NCBI GenBank assembly: GCA_051000345.1
Contig: JBPCOJ010000022.1
Span: 11,380 to 75,379 of the forward strand
DNA: 64,000 nt
Direction: 5' to 3'
Source of the DNA: JBHENC01 sp051000345
Lineage (GTDB): Bacteria; Acidobacteriota; Blastocatellia; Pyrinomonadales; Pyrinomonadaceae
Shown here: positions 53,907 through 62,900 of the stretch, one piece after another
How positions within the stretch are numbered: the stretch's first letter is position 1
Layout: each line of letters starts with the position of its first letter
Program-made: the position numbers and the translations under genes
Notes under the pieces: generated by a model
Seen by the model: the letters and a program-made list of their open reading frames with translations, nothing else
Databases searched by the model: none
What the model was told of the DNA's origin: nothing

Positions 53907-54971
53907 ATGTTGAAACGCAGTCTCGGAAAAAAAGGCCTCGTCGGTTTAGACATCGGCTCAAGCTCGATCAAGGCCGTCGAGTTGAGCGGCAAGCCCGGCA
54001 ATCTCCAACTCGTCAGCCTCGGCTTTGAAACTCTTCAGGTCGATACAGTCGTTGACGGACAAATCATGGAACTCAACGACGTCTCCAACGTCATTCAAAA
54101 CATTTTCCGCGAGCAGTCGATTAAAACAGACAGAGTCGCGGCGGGCGTCAGCGGCCACTCCGTGATTGTCAAAAACATCGTCGTGCCGCAAATGAGCGAA
54201 GAGGAATTAGAGGAATCCATCGACTGGCACGCCGAAGAGCATATTCCCTTCGACATCGCCGACGTGAGCCTCGATTACCAGATAACGGGAACTTCGCCCG
54301 ACGCTCTGCATGTATTGATGGCGGCCTGTAAGCGCGACAAAATCGCCAACGTCAAGCAAGCGATTCAACTCGCCGGAAAGCAACCGGCGATTATCGACGT
54401 CGATGCCTTTGCGCTTCAGAATTGCTACGAAGTCAATTACGACGCGCAGCCCGGTTACATCGTCGCGCTGCTTAACATCGGCGCGGCAACGATGAACATT
54501 AACATCCTAAACGGCACGCGCTCTGTTTTCACGCGCGATGTTTCGGTGGGCGGCAACCAGTACACGGGACTCTTGCAGAAGGAGTTCGGCATTCCGTTCG
54601 AGCAAGCGGAATCGGTCAAGCGCGGGCACATGATGCCGGAGAACGCGGACGCGCAGCAGATAGAGCCGATTCTCGAAACCGTCTCCGACATCCTTGCGCT
54701 CGAAGTGCAAAAGACAATGGATTTTTACCGCGCGACTGCCGAAGAAGGCGATTCGACGGTGCAGAAGATTCTGATTTCCGGCGGCGGCTCGAAGCTTCCC
54801 GGCTTGATCGAATATCTCGGCAGCCGTTTCGAGATGCCGATTGAAGTCTTCGATCCGTTCAAGGGCATCAAGGTCGATGCGAGACGTTTCGATCCGGATT
54901 ACATGCGCGAGGTCGTGCCGGAAATGGCCGTCGCGGTCGGTCTCGCTTTGAGAGGAGTGGACGCGCGATGA
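53907..54971 (+). CDS. pilM: Type IV pilus assembly protein PilM
   Basis: The 354-residue cytoplasmic protein is an actin-like ATPase fold that binds the PilN tail and links the motor to the inner-membrane platform. It shows VGLDIGSSSIKAVELSG near residue 11, a SHDS-like pair VIVKNIVVPQMSEEEL, IDWHAEEHIPFDI and DVSVGGNQYTGLLQ, with a late ISGGGSKLPGL. It is the first gene of pilM-N-O-P-Q and its stop overlaps pilN as ATGA. The preceding c-di-GMP riboswitch suggests messenger control of pilus assembly. Confidence 0.96.
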   Translation: MLKRSLGKKGLVGLDIGSSSIKAVELSGKPGNLQLVSLGFETLQVDTVVDGQIMELNDVSNVIQNIFREQSIKTDRVAAGVSGHSVIVKNIVVPQMSEEELEESIDWHAEEHIPFDIADVSLDYQITGTSPDALHVLMAACKRDKIANVKQAIQLAGKQPAIIDVDAFALQNCYEVNYDAQPGYIVALLNIGAATMNINILNGTRSVFTRDVSVGGNQYTGLLQKEFGIPFEQAESVKRGHMMPENADAQQIEPILETVSDILALEVQKTMDFYRATAEEGDSTVQKILISGGGSKLPGLIEYLGSRFEMPIEVFDPFKGIKVDARRFDPDYMREVVPEMAVAVGLALRGVDAR

Positions 54972-55654
54972 TTAAAGTTAATTTACTAGAATCCGTCACA
55001 GACCGCACACGCACGGCTGCCGTCGTCGAACGAAGAGTTTCCAATCCGCGCACGCAAATGCTGATGCTCGCATTTGTCGCGCTCGCGCTCACCTTGCTCG
55101 GCTGCGGCTACGATTTTCTCAACTCGCGCGCCGAAAGAGATTCGGCGCAGAAGGAATTGGATCAGCAGCAGCAGATTGCCGCGCAGATGGCCGCCGTCAA
55201 TAAAGAGCAGGCGGAACTCGAAAAGAAAACCAAGGACATACAAGCGCGCATCGACGCCATTCAGAAATTAAGAGCCGCGCAACTGGGGCCGAGTGCTGTG
55301 CTGATGGCGATCAAACAACGCTTTGACGGCGCGCCCGGTCTGTACCTCGAGAGCGTCGAACAAAAGGGCAACGATGTGGTCATCAAAGGCGATTCGCCAA
55401 ACGAAGCCTCCGTCACGCGCTTCGGCCAGAGCCTCGAATTTTCCTCTGGCCTCTTTAGCAACCTGAGCATTGAAACATTGCGCAAACCCGTCGCGGATGT
55501 ACCCGTTGCCGCCGGTGCCGCGCCGGATGCACCTAAGCCTGTGCCTGTGGAAGTCGTCAACTTCACGATTAAGTGCAGTTATCAGCCGACAGGCTCCGCG
55601 CCGCAAAGCGCCGCCGCCGCCGCTCCTGCCGTCAATCAGGTCGCGCAAAAATAA
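54968..55654 (+). CDS. pilN: Type IV pilus assembly protein PilN
   Basis: The 228-residue product starts with the PilM-binding tail IKVNLLE, followed by one membrane segment (about residues 37-55) and a coiled coil (KELDQQQQIAAQMAAVNKEQ onwards). A ferredoxin-like periplasmic domain at about 110-180 follows. The C-terminal end has an Ala/Pro-rich stretch. It dimerises with PilO to form the alignment complex. It overlaps pilM by 4 bases. Confidence 0.94.
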   Translation: MIKVNLLESVTDRTRTAAVVERRVSNPRTQMLMLAFVALALTLLGCGYDFLNSRAERDSAQKELDQQQQIAAQMAAVNKEQAELEKKTKDIQARIDAIQKLRAAQLGPSAVLMAIKQRFDGAPGLYLESVEQKGNDVVIKGDSPNEASVTRFGQSLEFSSGLFSNLSIETLRKPVADVPVAAGAAPDAPKPVPVEVVNFTIKCSYQPTGSAPQSAAAAAPAVNQVAQK

Positions 55655-55689
55655 CCGCTCGCCGCTCATACTTAAAAGGGAAACGAGTC

Positions 55690-56340
55690 ATGTTCAAATT
55701 AGACACACTGCAAGAAAAGCCTTGGTACATACAACTCGCCGTCTTCGGCGGCCTCGCGCTGCTCGTCTATGCTGGCTTCTGGTATTTCGTTACCAGCGGC
55801 ACGCGCGCCGAAGCCAAAGACTTAAACGATAAAGTTGCAGTGCTCAAGGGGCAGAACGCGCAGGCGCAAATCGCTTCGCAGCGTCTCAATGAATTCCGCG
55901 CCGCATATGCCAGCCGTCAGGCGGAGTACGACGAACTGAAGGCACTGCTGCCGGAACAGCGTGAACTAACGAGCGTGCTGCAAAGCGTGCAGGAACGCGC
56001 GCGCGGCAGTCGTCTTTCGTTGCGCCGCTTTTCGCCGAAGGAAGATTTGCAGCAGGATTTTTACAGCGGCAAGCCGATTGAAGTCGAAGTCACCAGCAGC
56101 TTTGCCAGCCTGCGCCAGTTCTTCGATCAAATGGCGAAGTATCAGCGCATTGTTTCCATTTCGGACTTTAAGATTAATCAAGCGCCCGATCAGAATGCGA
56201 ACAAAAGCATTGACGCACAGTTTCTCTTGACCGCTTACTACGTGTCCGCCGAGAAGCTGCAAACTTCTGCGGCGAAGCCCGCGCCCGCCGCCGCCGGAAC
56301 AGCGCCCGCTGCTGCTTCGCCCGCGCCCGCCGCGAAATAA
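55690..56340 (+). CDS. pilO: Type IV pilus assembly protein PilO
   Basis: The 216-residue product starts at ATG 55690, preceded by AGGGAA. It has one membrane segment (WYIQLAVFGGLALLVYAGFWYFV), a coiled coil (about 40-75) and a PilO periplasmic domain with LLPEQRELTSVLQSVQERARGS and ASLRQFFDQMAKYQRIVSISDF. The tail is Ala/Pro-rich. It pairs with PilN and contacts PilP. Confidence 0.94.
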   Translation: MFKLDTLQEKPWYIQLAVFGGLALLVYAGFWYFVTSGTRAEAKDLNDKVAVLKGQNAQAQIASQRLNEFRAAYASRQAEYDELKALLPEQRELTSVLQSVQERARGSRLSLRRFSPKEDLQQDFYSGKPIEVEVTSSFASLRQFFDQMAKYQRIVSISDFKINQAPDQNANKSIDAQFLLTAYYVSAEKLQTSAAKPAPAAAGTAPAAASPAPAAK

Positions 56341-56403
56341 TCGATTTGTAAAAAGTGTTCATTCACTTAAGGGAACTTCCATAGCCATACAGGAACAAAG
56401 ACA

Positions 56404-57039
56404 ATGAAGCTTCACAACACACACACGCGTTTCGCCAAATTCGGTTTCGCTTTATGCGCGTTGCTCGCGCTGAACGGCGCAGCCGCGCACACGACCTTAG
56501 CGCAGGGACGCGATCCGTTTACGAAGTACAAGCCGCCGGTCAGACGCGTCAGTAAAGCCAAGGTCAAGGCTGCGCCTCCTGCCAAGCCGACCATCGTCGA
56601 AGCGCCGACAATTCAAGCGCGCATAGACAAATACAAAGAGCAGAAGGCCGCCGCCCGCGCCGCGCTTCAGCCCGCGCCGAAGGCTACGACTGCGATGCTC
56701 TTAAGCGAGCTGCAAGTCGTCGGCATCTTTCACACGCCGCGCGGCTATGCGGCGATGGTCGAAGCGACGCCGATCAAATTCACTTACGTCGTGTATCCGG
56801 GCGAGCAATTTTATGACGGGCAGCTTGTCGCCATCGAAGACAATCGCCTCGTCTTTCGACGCGAAACGCGCTGGACGAACGGTAAACGCGACATCGCAGA
56901 GGACATCAAGCCTTTGCGCAAGCCCGACGCCGTGACGGATTCGCTCGCGGCGACGCGCGGGAATTCCGCTCCGTCGCGCACCGCTTCCGATCAAGATAAA
57001 TCGAAGGAAGCCAAAACGTCGCAAGCGGAAAAACCATAA
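56404..57039 (+). CDS. pilP: Type IV pilus assembly protein PilP
   Basis: The 211-residue periplasmic product has a signal peptide (FALCALLALNGAAAHTTLAQ) but no lipobox, unlike many PilP lipoproteins. The RDPFTKYKPPVRR segment after the signal and the beta domain (LQVVGIFHTPRGYAAMVEATP, then PGEQFYDGQLVAIEDNRLVF) are typical. It bridges the PilNO complex to the PilQ secretin. The C-terminal 40 residues are charged and probably flexible. Confidence 0.9.
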   Translation: MKLHNTHTRFAKFGFALCALLALNGAAAHTTLAQGRDPFTKYKPPVRRVSKAKVKAAPPAKPTIVEAPTIQARIDKYKEQKAAARAALQPAPKATTAMLLSELQVVGIFHTPRGYAAMVEATPIKFTYVVYPGEQFYDGQLVAIEDNRLVFRRETRWTNGKRDIAEDIKPLRKPDAVTDSLAATRGNSAPSRTASDQDKSKEAKTSQAEKP

Positions 57040-57151
57040 AGCTCACTGTTTGTTTCGCACGCGGGAAGTGGAAGCCTGAGCCGCTTTCCGCGCGCGCGAA
57101 ACATTTTTACGCGAACAGTCGCAAGCCCGCGTGTGTTTAGTTTTGAACGAG

Positions 57152-57312
57152 ACACACGGCTTCGTTTGCGACAATTGCCTTTGACAATCACTAGCCGTGT
57201 GTTTCGCAAAATGTGCGGCGCGCGCTTTGTCAAGAGCCTACGCTCCTTCGGGTGTAGGCTTGCCAACGAGCGTAGCGCGTGGCGAAACATTATGGCGCTT
57301 CCCCCGAAGGAG
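57152..57312 (+). promoter_or_regulatory. Structured leader of pilQ with anti-Shine-Dalgarno
   Basis: The 280-base pilP-pilQ gap holds several pairings. A 10-base perfect inverted repeat joins 57152-57161 with 57193-57202. A hairpin joins AGCCTAC with GTAGGCT, and its loop contains CTCCTTCGGG (57243-57252). That sequence is perfectly complementary to CCCGAAGGAG (57303-57312), the pilQ ribosome site. A competing stem joins 57238-57245 with 57268-57275. The pairings exclude one another, as in a translational switch. Confidence 0.6.
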
Positions 57313-57319
57313 GGAATCC

Positions 57320-59473
57320 ATGCCAGCTCATTTTTCTTTACGTGCAGTCATCACAAGAAGCGCGCTCGCCTTCTTGCTTTTATGTCTGCTCAACGTGCTC
57401 ACTTTTGCCGACACTCCGACACGCCCATTTGCGACAGACGTGCGCGTAGCCAATTCCGGCGCATCGACGCTGATAACCATTGCAGGCACCGCGCCGATGG
57501 CCTACGCCGTCTCGCATCCCGACGCGCGCACGATTTTGATCGAGCTTCCCGGCGTGGATGCTTCGCGTCTCGCTGCGACTTATGCCGTGTCGTCGCCGCT
57601 CATCGCAGGCGTTTCAATCGAACGCGAGCATCTCACGGGCGCGAAGCAAATCGCTCCTTGCGTGCGCGTAAACTTGCTTGCGCCTGTGCTTGACCGCTCG
57701 CAAATCACGGACACAAATCTTGTGGTGGAGTTGTCGCCGGACACTACACAAACCACCGCGCGCCCTGCCACGACTGCGCGCCCTGTTCCGACGCCGACAC
57801 CTATCATCGTGACGCCGCGCAGCATGATGCCGCAAACCTCTTCGATGACGCCGACGACGGCGGCTTCGTCGAACACGACGCAGCAAACCGAGCAAGGCTT
57901 GCAGTACGGGCAGCCCGGATTCGTCGGCGAACCGGCGGACATCAACGTGACCAACGCCGACATACGCGATGTGCTCAATTATTTCACGCAGCAGTACGGC
58001 ATTAATTTCATTATAGATAGCTCCGTCGGCGCGGTTCCCATCACCATCAACGTCTCGAATGTGCCTTGGAACATTGTGCTCGATTCGATTTTGCAGGCCA
58101 ACCGCTTGGGCGCGCAGGTAAACGGTAATCTGTTGCGTATTGCAACGAGCGAGGTGCTCGCTGCCGAAGCCAACATCAGGCAAAGAATCAAAGAAGCGCA
58201 GTTGGATAATTCGCCGCTCGTTACCGAATTCATACGCCTCAACTACGCGCGCGCTTCCGGCACGCTTGCTCAGGCTGCCGGTAGCACTGGAAGCTTTACG
58301 GGCGGCGTCGTTCTGCCCACATCAATAGTCTCTAACGGCAACGGCGGCCTTGCTGTCGTCGGCGGTGGAACACGCGCTGTAAGCGGCACGGGCGCAGACG
58401 AAGGAATTTTGCCGATTATTCAACGCCGCCTTTCCAGACGCGGCGGCATCGAAGTTGACGGACGCACTAACACGTTGATTGTCACGGACGTGCGCGAAAA
58501 CATCGAGGCCGTTCGCCAACTCGTCGCGTTACTCGACCAGCCCGAGCCGCAGGTTGAAATCGAAACGCGTATCGTCGTCGCCACACGCAATTTCAGTCGT
58601 GATCTCGGTGTACTGTTGTCTGCATCCGTATTCAACACGGGTACAGGCGGCAACATTAACGCGAGCACCACTACCGCCCTCAACGCGGCAGCTCCGACAA
58701 CGGTCATCGGTTTGACGACAGGCATTTTCGGCACAGCGCAAATCAGCGCGCAGATTACGGCTGCTGAAGCCAAGGGACAAGCAAAAGTTATCGCCACGCC
58801 GCGTGTCACTGCGCTTAACAATCGTCCGGCGGAAATCGAGTCGAGCCGTCAGATTCCAATCATTACGCCGCAAGTCGGCGCTGGAGGTTCGGGCGCATTT
58901 CTTTTTACCACAACGTATGTGTCCGTGCCGTTGCGTCTCTCTGTGACTCCTCAGATTACCGACGCCGGAACCGTCATCATGCGCGTCGTCGCGGAAAACA
59001 ATACCGTTGACACGACGATTGTCTCTGCTCAAGGCTCGCCCGGCATCAGCACGCAACGTATGCAAACCGAAGTGCTTGTGCCTGATGGTGGAACAACCGT
59101 CATTGGCGGCGTTCTAAACGACAACGAGAGCAACAATCAAACGCGCACGCCCGGCCTCGGCGGTTTGCCCGTGCTCGGCAATCTGTTCAAACGCAACACC
59201 GTCGCCAGACAGTCGCAGGAGATTTTGTTCTTCATCACGCCGCGTATCTATCGCCCGGATTATCAGGGACGCCCGACTTCCGGCACGGTGAGCAACTCCA
59301 CTCGCTCGACGACCATCACGCAGCCCGTGCCGCTCGGCAATCCGACGACCAACACGCCGACGCAGCAGCAACAGCAGCAGCAGAATGTGCAGCCGGGACT
59401 CGGCGTTTTGCCCGCTCCGGGTTCGACGCTGCCGACTTCACAACCCACGACCAGCAACAGCACGCGCCCGTAA
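57320..59473 (+). CDS. pilQ: Type IV pilus secretin PilQ
   Basis: The 717-residue outer-membrane secretin starts at ATG 57320, with AAGGAGGG upstream. Order: signal peptide (ending near FAD), one AMIN-type beta domain (about 35-130), Pro/Thr linker, a secretin/STN domain (DIRDVLNYFTQQYGINFIID), N domain with IEVDGRTNTLIVTDV, and the secretin pore domain with VIATPRVTALNNRPAEI, VPLRLSVTPQITD and VPDGGTTVIGGVL. It ends FKRNTVARQSQEILFFITPR. A Gln/Thr/Pro-rich tail of about 70 residues follows. The pore lets the pilus cross the outer membrane. Confidence 0.95.
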   Translation: MPAHFSLRAVITRSALAFLLLCLLNVLTFADTPTRPFATDVRVANSGASTLITIAGTAPMAYAVSHPDARTILIELPGVDASRLAATYAVSSPLIAGVSIEREHLTGAKQIAPCVRVNLLAPVLDRSQITDTNLVVELSPDTTQTTARPATTARPVPTPTPIIVTPRSMMPQTSSMTPTTAASSNTTQQTEQGLQYGQPGFVGEPADINVTNADIRDVLNYFTQQYGINFIIDSSVGAVPITINVSNVPWNIVLDSILQANRLGAQVNGNLLRIATSEVLAAEANIRQRIKEAQLDNSPLVTEFIRLNYARASGTLAQAAGSTGSFTGGVVLPTSIVSNGNGGLAVVGGGTRAVSGTGADEGILPIIQRRLSRRGGIEVDGRTNTLIVTDVRENIEAVRQLVALLDQPEPQVEIETRIVVATRNFSRDLGVLLSASVFNTGTGGNINASTTTALNAAAPTTVIGLTTGIFGTAQISAQITAAEAKGQAKVIATPRVTALNNRPAEIESSRQIPIITPQVGAGGSGAFLFTTTYVSVPLRLSVTPQITDAGTVIMRVVAENNTVDTTIVSAQGSPGISTQRMQTEVLVPDGGTTVIGGVLNDNESNNQTRTPGLGGLPVLGNLFKRNTVARQSQEILFFITPRIYRPDYQGRPTSGTVSNSTRSTTITQPVPLGNPTTNTPTQQQQQQQNVQPGLGVLPAPGSTLPTSQPTTSNSTRP

Positions 59474-59487
59474 GGAGAATCGAGTCG

Positions 59488-59853
59488 ATGTTCAAAGAAA
59501 CTCTGAACAGCATCGTTGAGCGCACGGAAGGCGCATTGGGCGCGATCATCATGGGTACGGACGGCATCGCGGTGGAGAAGGCTTTGCTCGCCGAAGGAGC
59601 GGAAGCCAACCTAGATGTCGCCGCCGCCGAATTCACTTCGCTTGTGCGAAACGCGCAGCGCACGGGCACTGACACGGGACTCGGCGGCTTGCATGAACTC
59701 GTCATCGCCCTCGACAGCATGACGATGGTGATGCGGCTTTTCAACCGCGATTACTTTATCGCGCTGGCGCTCAAGCCCGACGGTAACCTAGGGCGCGGGC
59801 GCTTTGAACTACGCAAAGCCGAACTCGCGCTTGCAGGTGAGTTCGTCGTCTAG
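59488..59853 (+). CDS. Roadblock/LC7 domain protein (MglB-like)
   Basis: The 121-residue product is a single Roadblock/LC7 domain: ERTEGALGAIIMGTDGIAVEKAL at the start, a helix, and LHELVIALDSMTMVMRLFNRDYFIALALKPDGNLGRGRFELRKA. In Myxococcus and Thermus such proteins (MglB) act as GTPase-activating partners of MglA and help set pilus polarity. It lies 14 bases after pilQ, with AAGGAG before the ATG, so a role in pilus or motility regulation is likely. No MglA is in the window. Confidence 0.92.
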   Translation: MFKETLNSIVERTEGALGAIIMGTDGIAVEKALLAEGAEANLDVAAAEFTSLVRNAQRTGTDTGLGGLHELVIALDSMTMVMRLFNRDYFIALALKPDGNLGRGRFELRKAELALAGEFVV

Positions 59854-59900
59854 CGAAGCCAACCCGAAAGCCTTTCTTATGAGGATGGCAACAGACAGAA

Positions 59901-59946
59901 AAGCAAGAGGCGCGAAAGTTGTTAAAGACTTTCGCGCCTCTTGCTT
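59901..59946. terminator. Perfect 19-bp terminator hairpin after the pil operon
   Basis: Arms 59901-59919 and 59928-59946 are perfectly complementary with an 8-base loop. It lies between the convergent Roadblock and WD40-caspase genes and can terminate both. Confidence 0.88.
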
Positions 59947-59984
59947 CTTGTGCGGGCGAAGGATTCGCGCCCGGATTGTTTTGT

Positions 59985-62900
59985 TTATTGCGGTGCTTGA
60001 GCGCTGATTGCGATTAAGGGAATCGGCGTGTCGCGCCGGTAAAAGACGCGGGGGCGTTGGACGCTTCGCTTCTGCACATCGCTGACGTTTTCTTCGCCTT
60101 CGACGAATGCGACGTTTGCGCCGACGCTGCGTCCCTGCTGCATTTTTTGTTCCTGCATTTCCGGCACGCGGTTCGTCGCGTAATCGAGCCATTCCTGCAA
60201 CAGCACGCGGCCATCGTGCGGCGCGACATCGGCTAGATTCTTCTTCAAGCCTTCTTCGATGAGCGCGTAGGTCAAAAGCCCGTGTCCGAGTTCCGTTGCT
60301 TCGAGCGCCGCTTGATAACTTTGCGCGGCGGTCAAAATGTACATGCCTTTTTCGTAGGCAAGCTGCGCGAGTCCCTTCGAGTTCATCGGGCCGCGACGCT
60401 TTTCTTCTGCTTCGAGCGCTTGACCGGAATTGCACGCATCCAGCACCAGCAGAATTTGCCCTGCGGAAACCTTCTCGAACGCCGTTTCCAATTCTCTATC
60501 CGAAACGCTGTGGTCTAGGATGGTTTGAAAGCCCGCTTCCGTGAGCCTGCGGCGCGAGCCTGCATAGCCCAGATCGTGCGGCAAAAGATAAAAGCGCGAA
60601 TGATAAGCGATGCCGTGTCCGGCGAAGAAAATCACGACGGTGTCTTCTGGCTGCACGGGCTTGAGTTTTTCGAGTCCGGCGGGCGCATCCTTCGGCAACG
60701 CGCCCGTCTCTACGCCTGAAAGACGATTGAGCGCGAGCAGCATGTTGGCTTTCGTCGCTTCGCTAGCGCTTAAGGAAACGACTTCGGTTTTTGCGAAGCG
60801 TCCGAGCAGATTTTGCTGTCTGCGCTCGACTTCGCCGCTAAAGTCACCGGCGTCCGGTACGGCAAATTTCAAGTTGTAACCGGCATTGGAATACGAGTTA
60901 ACGCCGACGGCGACAACGTATGCAGTCGCGGGTTGTTTCAAACTGTCTGCGCCCGTAATGGTAAGCGTGGCGTCAGCGCTTTTCACGTCGTTGCGATTAA
61001 ACGCATAGGCCGTCAATTGATTTGCGCCAGCGACGATGGGCAAGGTCGTTTCGAGAATTGTTTTGCCATTCTTATTTTCGAGCGCATCGCCGTGCCAGAC
61101 TTTAACGAGCGCGCCGTTGCGGAAAAGGCGCACATCGCGCGCGCCGCTACCCGCCGGATGATCCTTGTCGGGCGGCGCTTCGGCGACGGAAATCTTAATT
61201 GCCAGATCGCGCGTCGCAACGTTTTCGGCGGCGGCTTCCCGGTCGCTTGTAATCAAGGAGACTTGCGGTTGGCGACGATCAATCTGCGCGATGTCGTGCG
61301 GCGCGCGCGGTTTCTTGCCCGCGAGAATATCCGCCAGCAAGCCCGGATAATAAAATTCGTTGAAGAAGACTTCGACGGGGCGCACATTGAAGGTGTTTTG
61401 CTCGAAGCGCCAGAGAATTTGATTCCATGCGGCGGGCGAGCCATCGAAAAGGCCGTCGGGCGAAACGACGATCCAATTCGTTTGTCCTGTCGAAAGCCCG
61501 CCCGCGTTCTCGCGCAAGCTGACAAGCGTCGCCATCCAATCGCCTGACTTTGCGTCCCAGATGCGCGTGCTGCCGTCGTCGCTGCCGGAAGCGAACCAGC
61601 GCCCATCGGCATTGAAGGCGAGCGCGTCTATTTCGTTGTCGTGGCCTGTGAGCGTGCGCGTCGTTTGCCCTGACGCAGCGTCCCAGAGCTTAATTGAATT
61701 ATCCTTGCTGCCTGTGACAAGCGTGCGCCCGTCCGGGCTAAAGGCCAGCGCTTTGACTTCTGCGGTATGGCCTGCAAGCGTGCGCGCTTCTGTGCCTGTC
61801 GCCGCGTTCCAGAGCTTTACAGTGTTATCGACGCTGCCCGATGCGAGAAGTTTTCCGTCCGGGCTAAAGGCGATGGCGAGCACTTCGCCCGCGTGACCCG
61901 CGAACGCGCGCACTTCGCGCCCCGTCGCGGCGTCCCACAGTTTGAGAGTTTTGTCCGCGCTGCCGGAAGCGACGAATTTTCCATCCGGGCTAAAGGCGAC
62001 GGCGTTGACTTCCGCCGTGTGGCCTGCGAGTGTGCGCAGTTCGTGTCCCGTTGCGGCGTCCCACAATTTAACTGCGTTGTCGCCGCTCGCGGAAGCAAGC
62101 GTTTTGCCGTCTGGACTAAAGGCAACGCCGTTGACGCTGCTTTCGTGGCCGGAGAGCGTGCGCAGCTTTTGCCCCGTCGAAGAATCCCACAGAGTGATTA
62201 CCCCGCTCAAACTGCCGGAAGCAAGCATTTCTCCATCCGGGCTAAAGGCGAGCGCGCCGACGAATCCGCCGTTCGGATCGAGCGTGTATAGTTCGCGACC
62301 CGTCGCCGTTTCCCATAACTTGACTGTGTTTTCCTTGCCGCCCGAAGCGAACCACTTTCCGTCGCGGCTAAACGCCGTCGCATAAACTCCGTAGGAATGC
62401 GTCGTCAGCGCGCGCACGTCGCGACCCGTCGCGGTATCACGCAGTGAAACGGTTTTATCGCCGCTGCTGGTCGCAACCGTCGCCGCGTCGGAACTGAATG
62501 CGACGGCGATAGATTCAATAGGATTATCGCTCGCTGGCGCGCTCACACTGCGCGAGATGCGCCCGCTCGCGGCGTCCCACACCTTAATGTCATTGTTGGC
62601 GGCAACAGCCAAAACGCTTCGCCCGTCAATTGAGAGCGCAACGGCGAGAAGCTTGCCGCCGTTGCCTTGCAAAGTTCGTTGCGCTTGATCCTTATTCGTT
62701 TTCCAAAGCTTTACTGTCGAATCAAAGCTCGCGGAAAAAAGCGTTTGCCCCGTTGAATCAAAGACCAGCGAAGTAATGCGATCCTTATGGCCTGAGAGCG
62801 TGCGCGCTTCAGTGCCTGTCGCCGTGTTCCATAATTTGATGGCGTTGTCGGCGCTGCCCGAAGCAAGCAACTCTCCGTTCGGGCTAAAGGCCAGCGCAGT

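Noticed and set aside
57197..57319. Upstream extension of pilQ
   Set aside because: The frame is open to 57197, but AAGGAGGG directly precedes ATG 57320 and a proper signal peptide begins there.
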